Assembly (NCBI GenBank): GCA_002440145.1
Contig: DJRS01000075.1
Location: 1-8,265, forward strand
Source: Verrucomicrobia bacterium UBA6354
GTDB taxonomy: Bacteria; Verrucomicrobiota; Kiritimatiellia; RFP12; UBA1067
DNA length: 8,265 nucleotides
Direction: 5' to 3'
Both the position numbers and the translations under genes were made by a program. Numbering within the stretch: the first letter of the stretch is position 1; each line of letters begins with the position of its first letter. The notes beneath the pieces were generated by a model. The model was not told where the DNA came from, did not search any database, and worked only from the letters and a program-made list of their open reading frames with translations. Below, in pieces: positions 5,684 through 8,265 of the stretch.

Positions 5684-6786
5684 AGATCAAGATCATTGGC
5701 GTCTATTTCGGGACGTTGCCGTCCTACTTCCAGCTTTGGCTGGATACGGTCGGACGCAATCCGGCGTTTACGTGGCTGCTGTACACGGACGCGGACCTCG
5801 CCGCGTACACCTGCCCGGAGAATTTGCGGGTCATTCCCTGTTCGTTCGCGCAGATCAAGGAACGCGTACAGGACAAACTCGGGTACGCGCCGGATTTGAC
5901 GACCCCTTGGGGGCTGTGCAAGTTTCGCGTGGCTTTCGGCAAGATCTTCGAGGACGACTTGAAAGACGCGGACTACTGGGGATGGACCGATTTCGACGTT
6001 CTGTACGGCGATCTGACGCCTGTGCTGCGGGCCTGCGAAGCGGGCTACGACAAGATTCTCCCGCTGGGGCACTTGTCGCTCGTGCGCAACGACGCGCGCC
6101 TGACCACGGGCATCCTCGCACACCCGCTCACGCGCCCCATCCTTTCCCAGGAAAACCCCGAGAAGGGGTCTGGCTGTTTTGACGAAATCGAGTTCCCGTC
6201 GAAGATTCTGCCGTCGCTGTCGGCGCGGCAGCAGAACGACATTCCGTTCGCGCACTTCTACTGCCGCTACGGGCACTTTCGCATTCATGCGGCGGAAGCG
6301 CTCTACAAACGGCTGGGGCTGACGGAAGGCGCCCGTCCGGCGCCGGTGCCGTGCGTCTTCACCTGGCGGGACGGCCATCTGCACGGGTGGTTCGCGCTGC
6401 CGGACAGGTCGGTGAAGAAGGTGGAATGCGTCTACATCCACTTCTTCCGCCGTGATATGTCCCCGCGCGTGGCGGCGTTCGAGAATGGCCAGGCCTATCT
6501 CATCGTCCCGAACAAGATAATCGCGTATGACGGACACGACTTGACATGGGGCGAAATCGCGTGGCTGGACCGTCCGCGCATCCATTGGCGGTATTTCCTG
6601 AAACGCCTGACGGTAAAGAAGATAGCGGAGAAATTGTCTGCCCAGATCCGGAAGAGCGGCCCCACAGTCCCCTGCGGGTCTGCGCCTCGCCCTACGGTAG
6701 GGGCCTCCGTCCCTGTCGCCCGCCCGGATTCCCCCTCTCACGGTAGGGACCGCAGTCCCTTGCGGTCCGACGCCGGGGGAAAATAA
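5680..6786 (+). CDS. DUF6625-like putative glycosyltransferase with repeat-derived C-terminal tail
   Basis: The 368-residue product starts with IIGVYFGTLPSYFQLWLDT (residues 5-23), then TWLLYTD (31-37), LTTPWGLCKFRVAFGKIFED (73-92), the acidic DYWGWTDFDVLYGDL (98-112) and DKILPLGHLSLVRN (124-137). This order matches the DUF6625-type proteins found in capsule and O-antigen loci. The family is unproved biochemically, but the TDFDxxYGD stretch looks like the metal-binding DxD of a GT-A transferase. A late FTWRDGHLHG (227-236) and YIHFFRR (252-258) complete the conserved part. From about residue 327 to the end the sequence turns into Pro/Arg/Ser/Gly-rich low-similarity protein encoded by degenerate nucleotide repeats, so the original stop was probably near 6658 and the tail is acquired. 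The start is fixed by the ATGA overlap with the polymerase gene. Family assignment is from memory of the motif pattern. Confidence 0.78.
   Translation: MKIKIIGVYFGTLPSYFQLWLDTVGRNPAFTWLLYTDADLAAYTCPENLRVIPCSFAQIKERVQDKLGYAPDLTTPWGLCKFRVAFGKIFEDDLKDADYWGWTDFDVLYGDLTPVLRACEAGYDKILPLGHLSLVRNDARLTTGILAHPLTRPILSQENPEKGSGCFDEIEFPSKILPSLSARQQNDIPFAHFYCRYGHFRIHAAEALYKRLGLTEGARPAPVPCVFTWRDGHLHGWFALPDRSVKKVECVYIHFFRRDMSPRVAAFENGQAYLIVPNKIIAYDGHDLTWGEIAWLDRPRIHWRYFLKRLTVKKIAEKLSAQIRKSGPTVPCGSAPRPTVGASVPVARPDSPSHGRDRSPLRSDAGGK
6658..6774 (+). repeat. Cluster of three degenerate GC-rich repeat units
   Basis: Three related units lie head to tail. Unit 1 (6658-6686) matches unit 3 (6746-6774) at 21 of 29 positions. 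Unit 2 (6694-6715) matches unit 3 (6740-6761) at 18 of 22 positions. Units 2 and 3 both start with the exact 9-mer ACGGTAGGG (6694-6702 and 6740-6748, 46 bases apart), and all three share AGTCCC, or CGTCCC in unit 2, near their middle. The style, a GC-rich palindrome with a short lead, is that of dispersed REP-like elements rather than coding sequence. The cluster lies in the final codons of the DUF6625-like gene just before the next ribosome binding site. Whether it is dispersed in the genome cannot be seen from this window, which has no other copy. Confidence 0.65.
6747..6768 (+). other. Perfect 8-bp hairpin within repeat unit 3
   Basis: GGACCGCA (6747-6754) and TGCGGTCC (6761-6768) are exact inverted repeats around the 6-base loop GTCCCT, giving a very stable RNA or DNA hairpin. 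No run of T follows (the next bases are GACGCCGGGGGAAAATAATG), so it is not a typical intrinsic terminator. It could slow 3' exonucleases or tune expression of the gene beginning at 6807; that role is inferred. Confidence 0.6.
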
Positions 6787-6806
6787 TGAAATGTGAAAGG
6801 GAATAA

Positions 6807-7703
6807 ATGAAAATACAGCTTTCGATCGTCGTCGCGAACTACAATTACGGACGCTTTCTGGCGGACGCGCTGGAGTCCGTCGTGAAGCAGTGCGAGGCGC
6901 CGGTGCTGGTGGAGGGACGCCCCGCGTTGCCGATCAAGGGCCGTCCGCAGGACGCAGTGGAACTCATCATCTGCGACGCGGCGTCCAAGGACGAATCCGT
7001 GGCGGTCATCCGCCGCTATGAGAAGTATCTTTCGTGGTGGTGCAGCGAGCCGGACGGCGGCCAGAGCGCGGCGTTCAACAAGGGCTTCGCCCACGCCCGC
7101 GGCGAGTGGCTGACCTGGCTGAACGCGGACGAGATGTACGCGAGGGGCATGCTCCTCGCCTGGGCGAACCTCGTCGCCCGCAAGCCGAAGGCGGAATGGA
7201 TCACGGCCAACGACATGCATTTCGACGACGCCACGAAGAAAATCATATCTCTTACCTGGGGGCCCCATCGCTCAATTCCCTTCTTGACGCGCAACCATTG
7301 TTCGTATGTGGCGTTTGGCTCCAGCGCCTTCTGGCGGCGGTCCCTGTACGACAAAATCGGACCGATCGACGAGAAGATCAACTATGGCATGGATACGGAA
7401 TACTGGCAGCGTCTGACGATGGCGGGCTACAAGCCTGTGCGTTTCAATTATTTCTGCTGGTTATTCCGCGAGCATGACGAGTCCAAGACGTTCGGCAAGC
7501 AGACGGAGAAAACGCTGGCCCGGAAGGCGCAAGAGGCCTCTTATGAATGCCGGAAAAACGGCTATACGTTCGAGCATGCGATCAAGAATCCCTGGTACGA
7601 CCTGTGGATGCTGTGGCGGTTGCTGGACGGATCCCTTTTTGTGCGGTTCTACCGGCGCCGGACGCTCGTGGGGCGGTCCGTCGTCCCGCTCATCCCGGAA
7701 TAA
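6807..7703 (+). CDS. Glycosyltransferase, GT2-type (GT-A fold)
   Basis: The 298-residue product begins with the GT2 strand LSIVVANYNYGRFLADALESV (residues 5-25). It continues with VELIICDAASKDESV (51-65, the usual VDGGSTD position), EPDGGQSAAFNKGFAHARGEWLTWLNADE (81-109) and MDTEYWQRL (195-203), the likely catalytic-base region. The metal-binding position reads NADE where most relatives have NADD or NSDD, with D108 kept. About 20 residues (30-50, EAPVLVEGRPALPIKGRPQDA) are inserted between the first helix and second strand; such insertions occur in some GT2 relatives. These enzymes are usually inverting and act on the cytoplasmic face. The length is normal. The ATG at 6807 has AAAGGGA at 6796-6802 just upstream, in a 20-base AT-rich gap after the repeat cluster. 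The C-terminus is basic (FYRRRTLVGR), consistent with membrane association. Donor and acceptor are unknown. Confidence 0.88.
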   Translation: MKIQLSIVVANYNYGRFLADALESVVKQCEAPVLVEGRPALPIKGRPQDAVELIICDAASKDESVAVIRRYEKYLSWWCSEPDGGQSAAFNKGFAHARGEWLTWLNADEMYARGMLLAWANLVARKPKAEWITANDMHFDDATKKIISLTWGPHRSIPFLTRNHCSYVAFGSSAFWRRSLYDKIGPIDEKINYGMDTEYWQRLTMAGYKPVRFNYFCWLFREHDESKTFGKQTEKTLARKAQEASYECRKNGYTFEHAIKNPWYDLWMLWRLLDGSLFVRFYRRRTLVGRSVVPLIPE

Positions 7704-7709
7704 GGAGGC
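7703..7709 (+). promoter_or_regulatory. Shine-Dalgarno for the last gene
   Basis: AAGGAGG begins in the stop codon of the GT2 gene and ends three bases before the ATG at 7713. It is a near-perfect anti-16S match, though with rather close spacing, and marks the start of the final, truncated coding region. Confidence 0.7.
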
Positions 7710-7712
7710 AGG

Positions 7713-8265
7713 ATGTCCGACTTCAAGATAACGATTTTCCAGCCGTGCGTGCCGGCCTATCGTGTGGGGCTGTTCGAGGGGCTGGGGCGGCTCTACGGCA
7801 CGCGGCTGGCGGTCGTGGCCGGTCCGTTCTTCGACAAGGGCGTGCCGAGCTGTCCCTTGCGCGGCGTGCGGACGGATTATGCGCACCCCATCCGCGACAT
7901 TGGCGGCATCCGTCTGCAGAAGGGCCTGAGCCTCGCAGGGTTGCAGAAGGGGGATGTCGTCGTCATTTGCGGCGAGCCGCGCAATCTGACCTTGATGGGG
8001 CTTGCGGCGCGGGCGCGCCTGCGCGGCCTCGGTGTCCTGTGGTGGGGCCACCACAAAACCGCGACTTCCAAACCCTGGCGCATCGCCGTCCGCCTCTTTT
8101 TGACGCGGCTCCTGGCGCAGGATGTCCTCTGCTATACGTCGGAGGGCGCGCGGTGGATGGTGTCGCACGGATTTGCGGCGGACCACGTCTTTTTTACCGG
8201 CAACACGATCGACGCGCAGCCGATAAAGGACGCGATCGCGGCGTGGACGCCAGAGAAGCTGTCCG
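7713..8265 (+). CDS. Glycosyltransferase, GT4-like, N-terminal part, 3' truncated
   Basis: The frame from ATG 7713 is open to the window end, giving 184 complete codons with no stop. The protein starts KITIFQPCVPAYRVGLFEGL (residues 5-24), the usual opening of glycosyltransferases that begin with a P-x-Y-R loop. DVVVICGEPRNLTLMGLAAR (81-100) follows, then LGVLWWGHH (106-114), close to the WGHG motif of this group, and DVLCYTSEGARWMVSHGF (137-154) leading to VFFTGNTID (159-167), the hinge before the nucleotide-sugar domain. So the acceptor domain is present and the donor domain with the EX7E motif lies beyond the window. It follows the GT2 stop by 9 bases with a strong Shine-Dalgarno, so it belongs to the same transcript. 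Family confidence is good; specificity is unknown. Confidence 0.82.
   Translation, partial: MSDFKITIFQPCVPAYRVGLFEGLGRLYGTRLAVVAGPFFDKGVPSCPLRGVRTDYAHPIRDIGGIRLQKGLSLAGLQKGDVVVICGEPRNLTLMGLAARARLRGLGVLWWGHHKTATSKPWRIAVRLFLTRLLAQDVLCYTSEGARWMVSHGFAADHVFFTGNTIDAQPIKDAIAAWTPEKLS

Noticed and set aside
5562..6182. Alternative + strand frame across the polymerase/DUF6625 junction (206 codons)
   Set aside because: Overlaps two supported genes in another frame and gives an Arg-rich sequence with no family resemblance.
5578..6741. Long minus-strand open frame opposite the DUF6625-like gene (387 codons)
   Set aside because: Arg/Ala/Gln-rich shadow translation with no domain; the + strand frame has clear family motifs and an ATGA junction.
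6658..6774. CRISPR array
   Set aside because: Units are degenerate, unevenly spaced, few, and read as palindromic REP-like elements; no cas genes are present.
7461..8186. Minus-strand open frame opposite the GT2 end and the last GT4
   Set aside because: Low-complexity Arg/Pro/His-rich translation; the opposite strand has two genes with good ribosome binding sites and family motifs.

Overview
The window is a single block of co-directional (+ strand) surface-polysaccharide biosynthesis genes, packed as one operon. Genes overlap by 4 to 8 bases or are separated by very short gaps; the one larger gap is 96 bases (4253-4348). Nothing on the minus strand looks real. Base composition is GC-rich overall, with clear dips. 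The sequence suggests a Gram-negative-type bacterium making an O-antigen, capsule or exopolysaccharide by a flippase/polymerase (Wzx/Wzy-like) route. The gene families and the GC-rich hairpin repeats would fit an uncultured PVC-type lineage (Kiritimatiellae/Lentisphaerae-like). That placement is only an impression, because no rRNA or other phylogenetic marker is present.

Layout. 1-498: C-terminal end of a multi-pass flippase-like protein, cut by the window edge. 500-1492: nitroreductase-family flavoprotein of the kind found in polysaccharide loci. 1485-2579: full-length polysaccharide pyruvyl transferase-family protein, overlapping the nitroreductase by 8 bases. 2576-3014: a decayed-looking stretch with a 25-codon start-like ORF followed, in another frame, by a 119-codon piece matching only the C-terminal part of a second pyruvyl transferase. 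3011-4252: GT4-type glycosyltransferase. 4349-5683: multi-pass O-antigen polymerase/ligase-like protein of lower GC. 5680-6786: DUF6625-like putative glycosyltransferase whose last ~42 codons are made of degenerate GC-rich repeats. 6807-7703: GT2-type glycosyltransferase. 7713 to the window end: N-terminal half of another GT4-like glycosyltransferase, cut by the edge.

How they work together (inference from families). The glycosyltransferases would build a lipid-linked repeat unit on the cytoplasmic face, and the pyruvyl transferase would decorate it with a pyruvate-type acidic group. The flippase would move it across the inner membrane and the polymerase would join the units. The nitroreductase has no textbook step in this pathway and is the least explained full-length member.

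I did not find a clearly new defence, mobile or RNA system. The points most worth a second look are the nitroreductase/pyruvyl transferase pair with its adjacent truncated paralogue, and the repeat cluster that has become the coded C-terminal tail of the DUF6625-like protein and carries a perfect 8-bp hairpin.
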